A DNA stretch of 64,000 nt from Oegoconia quadripuncta (taxonomy: Eukaryota > Arthropoda > Insecta > Lepidoptera > Autostichidae): positions 17,175,124 to 17,239,123 of the forward strand of contig OX438741.1 in assembly GCA_949316235.1 (NCBI GenBank). Direction: 5' to 3'. Every line of letters begins with the position of its first letter. Positions within the stretch are counted from its first letter, which is position 1. The notes beneath the pieces were generated by a model. The model was not told the origin of the DNA and ran no database searches. It saw nothing but the letters and a program-made list of their open reading frames with translations. A program made the position numbers and the translations under genes. Positions 1-10,362 of this stretch are shown here, in pieces.

Positions 1-9
1 ATTTTATTA

Positions 10-213
10 TGTCCTGGTTACCTACCACCATCTTATCTAAGTCTGCCGAATGTTAATTATCATTGTTGTGTTCCGGTTGCCAGAAATAAGATAACCAGTC
101 CCCCAAATAAGAAGAGGTTTCCGGGTCAGTACGTTTCCACCTTCGGCCTCATCTTCGCTTAACATCAAGTGCAATTGAGGTCAAGTACTTAGGTACTCGT
201 TGTGCATAAAAAA
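10..213 (+). repeat. SINE family C, copy 1 (5' truncated)
   Basis: Family C is a tRNA-derived SINE. A full copy starts with an ACCGCCTCCGTGGCTC head, has a B-box-like GGTTCGATCCCC, a body with ACCACCATCTTATCTAA and CTTAACATCAGGTGTGATTG, and a poly(A) tail after GTTGTGCAT. This copy lacks the head and begins in the ACCACCATCTTATC part. It is somewhat diverged and ends in A8. Confidence 0.85.
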
Positions 214-251
214 AACTGAGCTTTTTTGCCAATGGTATAATAGTATAAATA

Positions 252-511
252 TAATATCCTTAGACATACACACAGCGCCATCTAGGTCCACAGTAAGCAA
301 CTGTAGGCTTGTGTTGTGGATACAAGATGGTTGATATACTACATAAATACATTTTTTTTGTAAATACATACTTATTATAGATGAAAACAGCCATAACTCG
401 AATAAACATGTCCGTATTCATCACACAAACATATGCCCATAGCGGGATTCGAACCCGCAACCTTTTGGTATAGTGGTCTAAGTTGCTGACCACTACACCA
501 AACAGGTCATC
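252..511 (-). repeat. SINE family A, copy 1 (near full length)
   Basis: Family A starts with a tRNA-like head (GACCTGTTTGGTGTAGTGGTTAG, then GGTTCGAATCCCGC as B box). Its body contains GATGAATACGGACATGTG and ends in AGATGGCGCTGTGTGTATG followed by an AT-rich tail. Read on the minus strand, this copy has all three parts with scattered substitutions. The head looks like a tRNA gene but has no credible cloverleaf. Confidence 0.88.
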
Positions 512-839
512 AAAGGTACGAAAAAATAGTGTCAAATAGAATTCAAAGGATAAAAATTAGGGCCAATCAGAAGAATCCAATAACAGAAGGTTTTTGCAGA
601 AAAATTTTGGAGTCATTCGATTTTTAAATCCCGTCAATGTCCTAAATATAAGGCTTATTGAACTTCCAGGACAGTTTATTGCTTTATTGCTTCCTCGCAA
701 AACAAACCCAAATTCACATTTCACGAAACAAACCCCAAAATCATAGATCGCCAACCTTTTCCCATTTCCATCTCCATATTCAGATCACACGGGCCGCATA
801 AACATGGCGGACGTCACAAGGTGTGTTTTATAAAAATAA

Positions 840-1305
840 AGTGCGATTTATTAAAGGGTTCCGCTTTTAGGACCCCTGTCACGTATCAGACCGGCCAGAT
901 TTGCCCCTGCGAAGGTATGCTCGTAGTTTTTCTCCTTTGATATAAAGTTTTTCTATCCCGCTCTTTTTCTATATTGAAATCGGGAAACTATTGAAGATGT
1001 GATTTTGTACGTGTTTCGTTTTTATTATCTTTAGAATGATCGGGCTTTGTTAGGATTGTTTTGTTTGTGATATTAAGAAGATTGATTATCTATCTAAAGC
1101 AGCTCTTCTTTTCAAGAATTTTTAATATTCTGGAACTGTAATTTTTAAATGATAAAAATCTTGAAGATTCCAAGGTTGTAAGATTCAAATTAAAAAAACC
1201 ATATCCAAGTCGGTTCACCCGTTTAAGAGCTACGGTGCCACCGACAGACGAACACACATAGCTGTCAAATCTATAACACCCTTCTTTTTGCGCCGGGGGT
1301 TAAAA
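840..1305. repeat. Unclassified interspersed repeat relic
   Basis: The stretch opens with AGGGTTCCGCTTTTAGGACCC and closes with a segment reading GTCGGTTCACCCGTTTAAGAGC and GCGCCGGGGGTTAAAAA. These wordings recur in lepidopteran repeats as I remember them. No open frame or termini are visible, so the class is unknown. 512-839 holds nothing I recognise. Confidence 0.35.
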
Positions 1306-1367
1306 ATAGTGATAAACATGTTGTCAATACAAGAAATAAAAATAAACTTGCAGGTCACATAAGTCGC

Positions 1368-1648
1368 CTCCGCAAAGTCAGTAATTCATTGAAAGGGTTG
1401 CAAAATATCCCAGATATTTGCGTTTGGATGTTCCAATCATTAGAAATTTAATTTCAATGTTTGTAACAACGTCCACGGTCACAATTCGAATATACAGAAA
1501 TAACATGTGACATGGGTGAGCCCATCGCCGATGAAACTTACAAATATGCATGTTTTTTGATGGAAAGTCCCTTAGTCGCTTTTACGACACCCACGGGAAG
1601 AGACGGGTTGGCTCTATTCTTTTAACATGCCGAAACCACTTCGCATTT
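1368..1648 (+). repeat. Repeat family J, copy 1
   Basis: It shares ordered words with 24600-24850 and, inverted, with 3695-3925: an AAATATCCCAGATATTTGCG-like part, a GTGAGCCCATCGCCGATGAAA-like part, then a segment around CACCCACGGGAAGAGACGGG. It may be the 3' untranslated part of a non-LTR element, but no ORF or tail proves that. Confidence 0.45.
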
Positions 1649-1917
1649 ATACAGGGTGTAACGGTTAAGTGTAGTCATATTTTAAGGGCTTGTTCTACCC
1701 ATCAATACGAACAACTTTTACTATGGGGGCAACTTCGAAATCGCGAAAAAAAAATCAGCTGTTTCATACATTGCATCGGGAGGTTATTGAAATTTTCTAT
1801 GGAACAGCTCATTTTTTTTTCGCGATTTCGAAGTTGCCCCCATAGTAAAAGTTGTTCGTATTGATGGGTAGAACAAGCCCTTAAAATATGACTACACTTA
1901 ACCGTTACACGGTGTAT
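1649..1917. mobile_element. Fold-back MITE with arms of about 110 bp
   Basis: The left arm starts TATACAGGGTGTAACGG and the right arm is its reverse complement over about 110 bases. The core, AACTTCGAAATCGCGAAAAA, lies in both arms, and only about 45 nt separate them. The outermost bases differ slightly (CCCTG against CGGTG). A TA target site and a CAGGGTG-type end suggest a Tc1/mariner-related non-autonomous element. The apparent 104-residue ORF across it is an artefact of the inverted repeat. Confidence 0.8.
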
Positions 1918-1921
1918 ATTA

Positions 1922-2136
1922 CTAGCTTTCCGCCCGCGACTTCGTCCGCGTGGAAGATTTCATCAAAGTCGGTTCGGCAAAAAAATTTGTTTATAGGTTA
2001 ATCCAGGCCCTAATCTGTCTACCAACCAAATTTCATTCAAATCCGTCCAACCGTTTAGGCGTGAAGAGGTTACAAACATACATACATACAACATACACAC
2101 ACAAACTTTCGCATTTAGCAACTAATACAGTTGGGA
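1922..2136 (-). mobile_element. Non-autonomous Helitron, copy 1
   Basis: Read on the minus strand it begins TCCCAACTGTATTAG and ends in CGCGGACGAAGTCGCGGGC, a GC-rich hairpin, followed by GCTAG and a host T. A TC start, CTAG end, terminal hairpin and no target duplication are Helitron hallmarks. No coding sequence is present. Confidence 0.7.
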
Positions 2137-2965
2137 TTAGCATCCCGCCCGCGGCTTCGCCTGCATGGATTAACTTTATCTCGGATATATTTAATTTGTT
2201 TATCCCGCGGGAACTACTGACTTTATTGGGATAAAAAGTATGCTATGATTTAATCCAGCCAACCCTGGCGCTAGAGCTACCCAGCTCTACCCAGTGGCGT
2301 GCACAGCATTTTGTCACAGGGTAGGCAAATGATAAAATTTGCTATTAAATGAAAAAAAATACTACTACAAAATATTCGGCCAAGAGAGTCTCACTGACCG
2401 ACTGGATTCCCTGGCGTTGCGAAGAGACGTCGCGTCCCTCTGCATTCTCTATCGCATATTTCATGGGGAGTGTTCTGAAGACCTGTTCAAGCTAATACCC
2501 GCTGCTCAATTTAACCGATACACTTGTCGCCGAAAATTAAATTTCCATCCACATCACCTGGATGAGTCTACCACTGTACGTTTCTCAAGAAACTTCTTAC
2601 CACGTACGACCACCCTGTGGAACGGACTTCCGGCAGCGGTATTCCCAAACGAGTACGACATTGGAACCTTCAAGAAACGAGCTTACACCTTCCTCAAAGG
2701 CCGGCAACGCATCTGTGACCCTTTTGGTGTTGCGGGTGTCCATGGGCGGCGGTGATTGCTTTCCATCAGGTGACCCGCATGCTCGTTTGCCGCCCTCTCA
2801 TATAAAAAAAATATAATAATAATAACTTACTTTTTCCAGGATAGGCACTGCCTTCCTGCCTGAATGGAGGGCTTGCCACTGGTTCTACCTATACACCAAA
2901 TTTCATCCAAATCTGTTCATTCGTTTCGCCGTGATCGAGCAACAAACAAACGTCAATACTTTCAC
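2137..2965 (-). mobile_element. Second Helitron-like copy, interrupted by a LINE
   Basis: The copy starts directly next to the previous one with the same GC-rich 3' end, reading CCCGCCCGCGGCTTCGCCTG on the plus strand, but its terminal CTAG is mutated. The sequence is recognisable to about 2260 and resumes at about 2857 (ACCAAATTTCATCCAAATC). A 3'-terminal LINE fragment lies between. Confidence 0.55.
2379..2816 (+). pseudogene. LINE family D, ORF2 C-terminal fragment and 3' end
   Basis: An open frame runs from about [15 protein letters not shown] to a stop at 2753-2755. It carries the post-reverse-transcriptase tail seen in jockey/CR1-like elements of Lepidoptera, with [17 protein letters not shown], then [17 protein letters not shown], then [14 protein letters not shown] near the end. 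A short 3' UTR ends in TATAAAAAAAATATAAT. The copy is 5' truncated, has no RT catalytic motif, and is inserted in a Helitron. Copies D2 to D5 in this window share its last 130-300 bases. Confidence 0.8.
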
Positions 2966-3048
2966 ATTTATGATATTAAAAAAAATATATAATTAGTTTA
3001 GTTTAGTTTAATTTAGTAAGATATTAAATATTTTATTTTTATTATATA

Positions 3049-3345
3049 ACGACCTGTTTGGTGTAATGGTTAGCAACTCTGACCACTATACCAAAAGGTT
3101 GCGGGTTCGAATCCCGCTAGGGGCATATGTTTGTGTGATGAATACGGACATGTGTACCCGAGTTATGGATGTTTTCATTTATAATAAGTATTTATTTACA
3201 AAAAAAATGTATTTATGTATTATATCAACCATCTGGTATCCACAACACAAGCATATAGTTGCTTACTGTGGAACTAGATGGCGCTGTGTGTATGTCTAAG
3301 GATATTTATTATTATTATTATTATATTTTATTTTATTTTATTAGG
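3049..3345 (+). repeat. SINE family A, copy 2 (full length)
   Basis: A full tRNA-like head (GACCTGTTTGGTGTAATGG, GGTTCGAATCCCGC), body, and GATGGCGCTGTGTGTATG are present, followed by an ATT/TTTTA microsatellite tail to about 3345. It is among the best-kept A copies here. Confidence 0.9.
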
Positions 3346-3694
3346 TACACCAACAGTATAACATATCACACTCTTATGAAAGCTTATACAGTAGTTTTGT
3401 TCTGATATGAATACCTATTACATGCGTACACAACATTGATAACATAGCTACACTAGTTATATAAGTGGTAACTACAATATATTATTTTAAAGTACTTAAT
3501 TATTTAATTATAAATAAGGTACCTATTATGGTAATAATATTGTAGTCACAATTACAATAAACTAAATATTAAAGATTTTGAAAACCGAATTGTAAAAACT
3601 ACATATTCTTGTAAGAGGTGAAGAACGGCCGAGATTTATTAATATTATATTATTATTTAAATAGTTAGTGTTAGTGCTGTATGGTTTCGGCACT
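3346..3694. other. AT-rich stretch, nothing recognised
   Basis: Very AT-rich sequence with no ORF, terminal repeat or tandem repeat that I could support. Confidence 0.4.
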
Positions 3695-3925
3695 CAAATA
3701 GAATAGAACCAACCCATCTCTTCCCGTGGGTGTTGTAAAAGGCGACTAAAGGACTTTCCACCAAAAACATCTAGTTTTGCACGTTTCAACGACGATGGGC
3801 TACATTTCTGTAAATTTCATAAACCGTGCGATGTTCTTTCAACTATTAAACTCTTAATGTTTGGATCTCCCCAAACGCTTTTGTTTGGGATATCTCTGAC
3901 CATCCCATTTGGGATAAAGATCGTG
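3695..3925 (-). repeat. Repeat family J, copy 2
   Basis: It is the inverse of the family at 1368-1648. Here CCATCTCTTCCCGTGGGTGT precedes AAAGGCGACTAAAGGAC and CCCAAACGCTTTTG, and it ends near CATCCCATTTGGGAT. No coding potential. Confidence 0.45.
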
Positions 3926-4056
3926 ACTTTATGCATGTTTATGTTAAGTCAGACTAGTTATATGAAAATTCACTGTGTATACCGGTGACTTTTTTAAAGT
4001 AAGGAAAAAATAGGGCATTATTAGGTAAGTGAAATAGAAGCTATTTTGGCATAGTT

Positions 4057-4402
4057 GACGACCTGTTTGGTGTAGTGGTTAAAAATTCTGACTGCTAGAC
4101 CAAAAGGTCGCCGGTTCGAATCCCGCTAGGGGCATTTGTTTGTATGATGAATACGGACATCTGTACCCGAGTTATGGATATTTTCATTTATAATAAGTAT
4201 TTATTTACAAACAAAAAAAATGTATTTATGTAGTATATCAGCCATCTGGTATTCACAACATAAGCCTATAGTTGCTTACTGTGGAACTAGATGGCGTTGT
4301 GTGTATGTCTAAGAATATTTTATTTTGTTTATTTTGTTTATTTTGTTTATTTTGTTAATTTTATTTATTTTATTTATTTATTTATTTTATTTATTTTATT
4401 GA
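4057..4402 (+). repeat. SINE family A, copy 3 with (TTTATTTTG)n tail
   Basis: A full-length family A copy begins GACGACCTGTTTGGTGTAG. Its 3' end has grown a TTTATTTTG/TTTATTTA microsatellite at about 4316-4402. The B box is intact, while the anticodon-side region is altered (GACTGCTAGACC). Confidence 0.88.
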
Positions 4403-4800
4403 TATACAACTGGCGGGATTCCTAAGGTTCCTATCATGCGAAATTTATTTGGAACTCATATTTTCTCCAAGTTTTTGTAATTTAAATGACACGAGGCTTT
4501 ATTCGATGATAGTTTTGAAAAAAAAAAAACAATTAAACTATCTATGCAAATACCTTCTATTTCACTTACCTAATATGCCCCATTTTTTTCCATACGGTAA
4601 AAAATGTAAACACCACACAATGCCCGTTTTCGTCGCGGATTAAGAAAAAAAGAAACAATCAAACGAAATGGTTACAAGTATTCTTGTCTCTACCTAAATA
4701 ATTTCTGGTGATAAAAATTCTATTTCAATTACCTAATATGCCCTATTTTTTTCTTACGGAAAAAAAATTCATCCGATATTGTACATAGTAATTACCAATT

Positions 4801-5279
4801 AGTATTAGCCTTACCGACTCATAGTCACACCAAGTTATCACACCAGTGTTACAAACAGGATTCTTTTTCTTGTTAGTCACACTACTAATTTTTCCACACC
4901 ATTTATACTATAATTGCTAGTGCTGTACTTGTTGAAAATTTAGGTTTAACAGGAACAAACTAATATATAATAATGTCAACCTAACACGAAGGGTATTCCG
5001 CCATACCCTTCGAACCTAACCTATCCATGTCGGGGTGCCAAAAACTCCCGTGCTCGCTTCGCTCGCACTCGTCCGGCTCGCTTGCGCCAGTTAAATATAG
5101 ATGACATCCCAGATGACATTCCATTTTACAGGACAGGACAGGCTAGGACAGCACTAGTTAGGGAATAAATACAATAAATGGTGTGGAAAAATTAGTAGTG
5201 TGACTAACAAGAAAAAGAAACCTGTTTGTAACACTGGTGTGATAACTTGGTGTGACTATGAGACGGTAACTAGTATTAG
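4801..5279. mobile_element. DNA-transposon-like element with 105-bp inverted repeats
   Basis: The left arm, 4801-4905, contains CATAGTCACACCAAGTTATC and CACCAGTGTTACAAACAGG. The right arm, 5175-5279, is its near-exact reverse complement. The 270-bp middle holds a small hairpin (CGAAGGGTA...TACCCTTCG near 4988) and GCTCGCTTCGCTCGCACTCG, which recurs at 29505-29600. There is no ORF. Superfamily unknown; the target duplication is unclear. Confidence 0.75.
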
Positions 5280-5663
5280 GTAGTTTAGTTAGATACAAAA
5301 TATTATATTATTACTTAAACAGACCAGTTGATGAAAATACATATGCGAAAATACATATGCGAAATATACTCGCATAGAAAACTCGCCCGTGCAATATTTT
5401 TTCAGCACATTCTGGGCTCGTTCAGGTGAACGTAAATCACTTGTCTAGACGAGTTTTATGGCTCTGCTGATGCACGCACTATAATATTAGATATAAGCAC
5501 TTTAGTGTATTGGATTTTTCTAGCCGACTGTACATGTGGGTTAGATTTGGATGGATGAAATTGCTTCAGTTTCCAATCTTGTTTTTTTGTTGTTTTTGAC
5601 GTAGACGTTGGGTTTTATTGGGAATTTCAATAGGATATCTCGTTTTACACTTACACATCAAGC
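5280..5663. other. Unannotated spacer
   Basis: A short local duplication (AAAATACATATGCGAAA twice near 5335-5365) is the only structure seen. No gene is supported. Confidence 0.35.
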
Positions 5664-5806
5664 CTACACCTTCCTCAAAGGCCGGCAACGCATCTGTGAC
5701 CCTTTTGGTGTTGCGGGTGTCCATGGGCGGCGGTGATTGCTTTCTATCAGGTGACCCGCATGCTCGTTTGCCGCCCTCTCATATAAAAAAAAAAAAAAAA
5801 AAAAAA
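5664..5806 (+). repeat. LINE family D 3' end, copy 2
   Basis: It starts abruptly at ACACCTTCCTCAAAGGCCGG and ends at GCCGCCCTCTCATAT followed by a run of about 22 A. It matches the last 130 bases of the copy ending at 2816. Severe 5' truncation is typical of target-primed reverse transcription. Confidence 0.85.
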
Positions 5807-5849
5807 CCCGATTGCGCCAGAAGGGCAATGTTTTTCGGCTGAATGTAAT

Positions 5850-5998
5850 TCGATCAAAAAGTAAACCATTCTGAGACCATCTTTAGTATGGAAGTCCAAC
5901 AATTTTCTGCTGAATTCGGCTATGGTTCCTTGGAGTTCGTAATCAAGAGTGTAGTCATCAGGTAATGGGAATTACACGAATTCAAATTCACCCTGTAT
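5850..5998. repeat. MITE family G fragment (right part)
   Basis: It matches the right half of the full element at 17919-18322, including GGCTATGGTTCCTTGG and the terminal ATTCACCCTGTATA. The left end is missing. Confidence 0.7.
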
Positions 5999-6095
5999 AT
6001 TCTGATTTTTTTGTGTATATAAGCAATTTAATTTGTTTTATTACTAAATAATACACTCGCTACGGAACCCTAAAAGTTTGTATTTTCTGTTGACA

Positions 6096-6400
6096 GTTTT
6101 TTTATATGCACAACGAGTTGGTACTTGGCCTAAATCACACCTGATGTTAAGTGAAGATGAGGTCGAAGGTGGAAGCGTACTGACCCTGAAACCCCAACAC
6201 ATCTGGGGGACTGGTTACCTTATCTCTGGCAACCGGGACACAACAATGCTATTAACATTGCTGCTCGGCGGCAGATTTAGATAAGATGGTGGTAGCTAGC
6301 CACATTTAAGATGCCCTACCACCAACCAAACCGAGTAATTAAACAAGTACCCTCCGAATCGTAAACCCAATGTTGTTTACATTGAGCCACGGAGGCGGTT
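6096..6400 (-). repeat. SINE family C, copy 2 (near full length)
   Basis: On the minus strand it runs from the head GCCTCCGTGGCTCAATG at about 6400 to a T-rich (A-tail) end at about 6097. All body words are present. Confidence 0.88.
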
Positions 6401-7308
6401 ATAATGCAGGCAGGCATCAATAAGGTAGATGGGCACTGAAGATCTGGAGCACCTGATGTAGATCCCTAAGACATCAGTTAAACTATAAATAAATAAATAA
6501 ATGATTATCTATCTATCTATCTATCATAAATATGAAAGAGGCGTCTTAGTTAAAGGAACCGCAGATTTGGACACCTAAGAGACCAAGAAATTTAGAAGAT
6601 CGAAAACTTATTAAAAATAAATAGAATAATTTAATTTGAAAATTCCGTTAGACTGGTCCACGCCTCTGGAGATGTGAGAGCTGGTGCCTACTTTGCTCAA
6701 CAGCTGAGCTTATGCATTCAGCGGGGCAAGAGCGCTAGCGTACTAGGTACTATGCCTCACGGAAGCGACTTGGACGGCGTATTTTTTCTATAAGATATAT
6801 ATAGGTATTTTTAATTGTGTTTTACAAATTTGTTGTTTCATGTACTTAATTTTATTTAAAAATTTATAAAACGCAAAGTATAATAATATTATCGCAAGCT
6901 AAATATCTTCGAGACGGCTGAACCGATTTTCATTAAACATGGCTAAAAACTGTCTTGCATACACCACCTCTCGAAAATAGCCAAACACATAACCGTTTTG
7001 ACGCTATTCAGATGGACATAGGATTCAAACTTCCACCCATCTTTATACAACCCACCTCATCGTACCTTCCTGGGGGTAGTCGTATAAATTACAACGAATA
7101 ATTCCAGAATTAACATTTTTAATCTGCGACGAGATGTTACGTGAATAAATTAAGGAGTATCCCCCTCTTGTTCAGATTGTAGACAAATGATAACAGTTGC
7201 TAACTGCTCGGATTATCTCTTACCTTTGTGAGGTAATATTATGCGTAAAGATTGAGAGGTTTTTCTGAAGTTGTTTACTTTTTGTGTTGCAACTTTCATG
7301 CTTTAGAT
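6401..7308. other. Spacer with (TCTA)n and an old repeat fragment
   Basis: A TAAA/TCTA microsatellite lies at 6483-6525. At 6895-7100 the words GAGACGGCTGAACCGATTTTC and AAACATGGCTAAAAAC recur at 22555-22615, marking an old interspersed repeat (family N). No coding sequence is supported. Confidence 0.45.
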
Positions 7309-7420
7309 CAGTGGTGGGCAATGTACGGCCCGCGAGCCAGCTCCGGCCCGCGAAAGGTTTTCCTTCGGCCCGCTGACGACTGCCTTCGAATTGAATAATA
7401 TATGGCCCGCGATAATTATA
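7309..7420 (+). repeat. hAT-like terminus
   Basis: AGTGGTGGGCAATGTACGGC followed by several GGCCCGCG words resembles the ends of hAT-type non-autonomous elements. The matching opposite end was not found, so this is a fragment or a mis-call. Confidence 0.35.
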
Positions 7421-7593
7421 ACCGCATAAAAGTTAAATTGCTATTTGTAACTAACTTTGTAAAAAGTAATACTATAATGTAATGTTTATATAATACGATT
7501 ATTATGATTAAAAAATTGTATAGGTAATTATGACCCTCCTCTGAAATTTCTTAAAACTATCGCAACCTTTGGTATAGGGGTTAGAGTTGCTAA

Positions 7594-8070
7594 CCAAATC
7601 AAATATCGTCATCAGCCCGTCATCGATTTAATAATCAAATCAAATATCGTCATCAGCCCGTCATCGATTTAATAATCAAATCAAATATCGTCATCAGCCC
7701 GCCATCGATTTAATAATCAAATCAAATATCGTCATCAGCCCGCCATCGATTTAATAATCAAATCAAATATCGTCATCAGCCCGTCATCGATTTAATAATC
7801 AAATCAAATATCGTCATCAGCCCGTCATCGATTTAATAATCAAATCAAACATCGTCATCAGCCCGTCATCGATTTAATAATCAAATCAAATATCGTCATC
7901 AGCCCGTCATCGATTTAATAATCAAATCAAATATCGTCATCAGCCCGCCAAGATTTAATAATCAAATCAAATATCGTCATCAGCCCGCCATCGATTTAAT
8001 AATCAAATCAAATATCGTCATCAGCCCGTCATCGATTTAATAATCAAATCAAATATCGTCATCAGCCCGT
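7594..8070. repeat. 41-bp minisatellite, about 11.6 copies
   Basis: The unit contains AAATATCGTCATCAGCCCG and TCATCGATTTAATAATC. CGTCATCAGCCCG recurs every 41 bp from about 7608 to 8058. Units differ only by a C/T at one site (CCCGTC or CCCGCC), one TAT/CAT change and a small deletion near 7949, so the array is very homogeneous. There are no unique spacers. Confidence 0.95.
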
Positions 8071-8215
8071 AAATATATATTTTTATTATTTACATTTAAG
8101 TACATTAAAACATAAAAATCTACATAATAATAATTGCAACTATAACACTAGTGTCTGAACTAGGAAAATCCTGTTTTTCAGGCGAAGCTAGGGCTTCTAT
8201 GACTTAAACTTAATC

Positions 8216-8385
8216 TAATCTAACTAATATTATATATACGAAAGTTTGCATGTTTCTTTGTTTGTTTATTTGTTTGTTTGTTGCTCAATCACGGCGAAAC
8301 GGATGAACGGATTTGGATGAAATTTGGTACACAGGTAGAACCAGTGGCAAGCCCTCCATTCAGGCAGGAACCCAATGCCTATAAG
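8216..8385 (+). repeat. Helitron-like fragment (5' half)
   Basis: CTAATATTATATATACGAAAG and CACGGCGAAACGGATGAACGG belong to the same family as the inverted sequence at 2857-2965 and 51230-51360. No terminal hairpin or CTAG is found, so the copy is truncated. Confidence 0.5.
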
Positions 8386-8869
8386 AATAGATAACGTATA
8401 AGCAGGATAGCTTATACGTATGAAGTACGGACTTGGAATTTTAATTAAATGCCGTGTGGGATAAACTCTCTTAACAAAATTTTATTCAGAAAACTTAAAT
8501 GGTTTAGGTCGCAACGTACCCGGCCTATTCACACTAGATTTAGTATTCCAAGCCCATCAGACACTATGGGCCCCAAACGGCACTAACAGGACTCTGCAAT
8601 AAAGCGGGCCATACATTACGCGACTTGCCGCGGCAGGTGAGTGATTCACTGCACAAATGACCGCGTGAAATACGATAATGGGTGCCGCGGTCGCGGCAAG
8701 TTGGCCTGAACCTGAATAGGTGGGTTTACTATTTTGACCTCTTTATTGTTTGTTTTGGATAATTGTTATCAGATTTAAGCGAAATGATAGATAAGTTGAG
8801 TGAGATTTTGGGGAAATAAATATCTTGTCGAAATAAATTAAAAACTTCCTTTCAATAAATTTAAAAATA
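8386..8869. other. Spacer, nothing recognised
   Basis: A CG-containing stretch around 8610-8700 has CTTGCCGCGGCA and its partial inverse CCGCGGTCGCGGCAAG, a weak inverted repeat. No gene is supported. Confidence 0.3.
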
Positions 8870-9478
8870 CTATAAAACAGAAACTTCTTAAGAAACTATA
8901 TTATAACCGCCTCCGTGGCTCAATGTAAACAACATTGGGTTTACGTTTCGGAGGTCGCGGGTTCGATCCCCAGCGGGGTACATATTTAGTACTCGCTTTG
9001 GTTGGTGGTAGGGCATATTAAATGTCCGCCTGGCTAGCTACCACCATCTTATCTAAATCTGCCGTCAAACAGCAATGTTAATAGCATTGTTGTGTTCCGG
9101 TTCTCAGAGATAAGATAGCCAGTCCCCCAAATAAGATGGGGTTTCCGGGTCAGTATGCTACCACCTTCGGCCTCATCTTCACTTAACATCAGGTGTGATT
9201 GAGGTCAAGTGCTAACCCGTTGTGGATAAAAAAAAAAAAAAACTATATTATAAAATATCAGACTAATTAGATGATCATCATCCCTGGACATAACCAGCTC
9301 GTTCGCATGTCTATTTTTGTAATATAAAAACCTGTAATTTAAAAAAGCAACGCCTCGAGTTTCTTTCTTGTTCTTCTCAAGGGAAAATTACATTTTGAAC
9401 AAGCAGCAGCTTAATAAATTTATAATTAAGTATTTTAAATGTACGCTGTGTACCTACAAAATAAAGCATTCTTTGCAC
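8870..9478 (+). repeat. LINE family E 3' end, copy 1, split by a SINE
   Basis: The parts at 8870-8905 and 9241-9478 match a copy at 58920-59267 in order (ACTATAAAACAGAAACTT; AAAATATCAGA; GAACAAGCAGCAGCTTAA; CCTACAAAATAAAGCATT). The gap is SINE C copy 3. It is the untranslated 3' part of a non-LTR element. Confidence 0.7.
8906..9240 (+). repeat. SINE family C, copy 3 with 12-bp target duplication
   Basis: A full copy runs from ACCGCCTCCGTGGCTC to an A-run ending at 9240. It is bounded by AACTATATTATA at 8894-8905 and again at 9241-9252, a clear target-site duplication inside a LINE 3' end. Confidence 0.93.
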
Positions 9479-10224
9479 TAGCTAGGTACACAGTTAACAA
9501 GGCTACTTGGTGACGCCAGAGGCTTTTCCTAAGGAAAATCTATAAGGAAACTTGACGACACTGCGAGGTGCACTGGTCGATATGAAACGCTGCTATTAAC
9601 AAATGCGTAAAATGGTTGTTACCTGCCAAATTTGCCGGATACGAGCTTCTCCTCCAGCGTCCCGCTGCACTCCAGAGGTTTCTCGCCCTGGCCAGGGATA
9701 CTCGACAGCACTAGGAGCTCCCACGGGGTATTCCACGTGAAATAAGCAAGATGGCGGTTTCGAAGATAGCAGTCGCGATTGTACGGTGTTTGTCCAAGGA
9801 CGATCGAATGACAACTACTGGTGGTATGTAACTACCACGCGTACGTTTCCTCTGTGGGGTTCACACATCAACTCTCGCGCAGTCGGGAGCCGTTGGATGC
9901 TCTCGACCCGCGAAATTCAAACAGTTTACAACCATTTCCGTAACTAACACATTTTGTAGTGGCAGAGCCACGCTGTAAGCTATTAGCTTGCAGCATGAAT
10001 GGGCCGGCTCGACCGGGGAAGTACCACCCTCTCGCAGAAGACCGACGTCTGAGTAGTGGCATTTTGCCACTGCGCTTCGTCCGGTGAGCGAGGGCGCCGG
10101 AGGCCCACCTTCCAGTCTCTCTCCAGAATGGTAGCGGTATTTAAAGAGTTAGTACCCCAGGAGGGTACCAGCACTGCTGGAGAATCCCTCATCGCTCAGG
10201 CTGCCCTACTTATTCTGGAGTGGA
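9479..10224. repeat. GC-richer unclassified repeat region
   Basis: From about 9595 the sequence becomes GC-richer. 9990-10170 contains GCCGGCTCGACCGGGGAAG, CCGACGTCTGAGTAGTGGC and CGCCGGAGGCCCACC, which I remember as common in lepidopteran repeats (inference). Open frames of 64-128 codons here overlap each other and show no family motif. Confidence 0.4.
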
Positions 10225-10362
10225 CACCTTCCTCAAAGGCCGGCAACGCATCTGTGACCCTTTTGGTGTTGCGGGTACCCATGGGCGGCGGTGATTGCTT
10301 TCCATCAGGTGACCCGCATGCTCGTTTGCCGCCCTCTCATATAAAAAAAAAAAAAAAAAAAC
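10225..10362 (+). repeat. LINE family D 3' end, copy 3
   Basis: It begins ACACCTTCCTCAAAGGCC and ends GCCGCCCTCTCATAT plus about 19 A, like copy 2. Confidence 0.85.

Noticed and set aside
1550..1864. 104-codon frame
   Set aside because: It crosses the fold-back MITE, and its second half is the inverse of its first.
3051..3125. Possible tRNA genes at SINE heads (here and in about ten other places)
   Set aside because: A and B boxes are present, but each is joined to the same SINE body and no consistent acceptor stem or anticodon arm is seen.
7594..8070. Regular 41-bp repeats resembling a CRISPR array
   Set aside because: The repeats are directly adjacent with no unique spacers, and the context is eukaryotic. 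It is a minisatellite.
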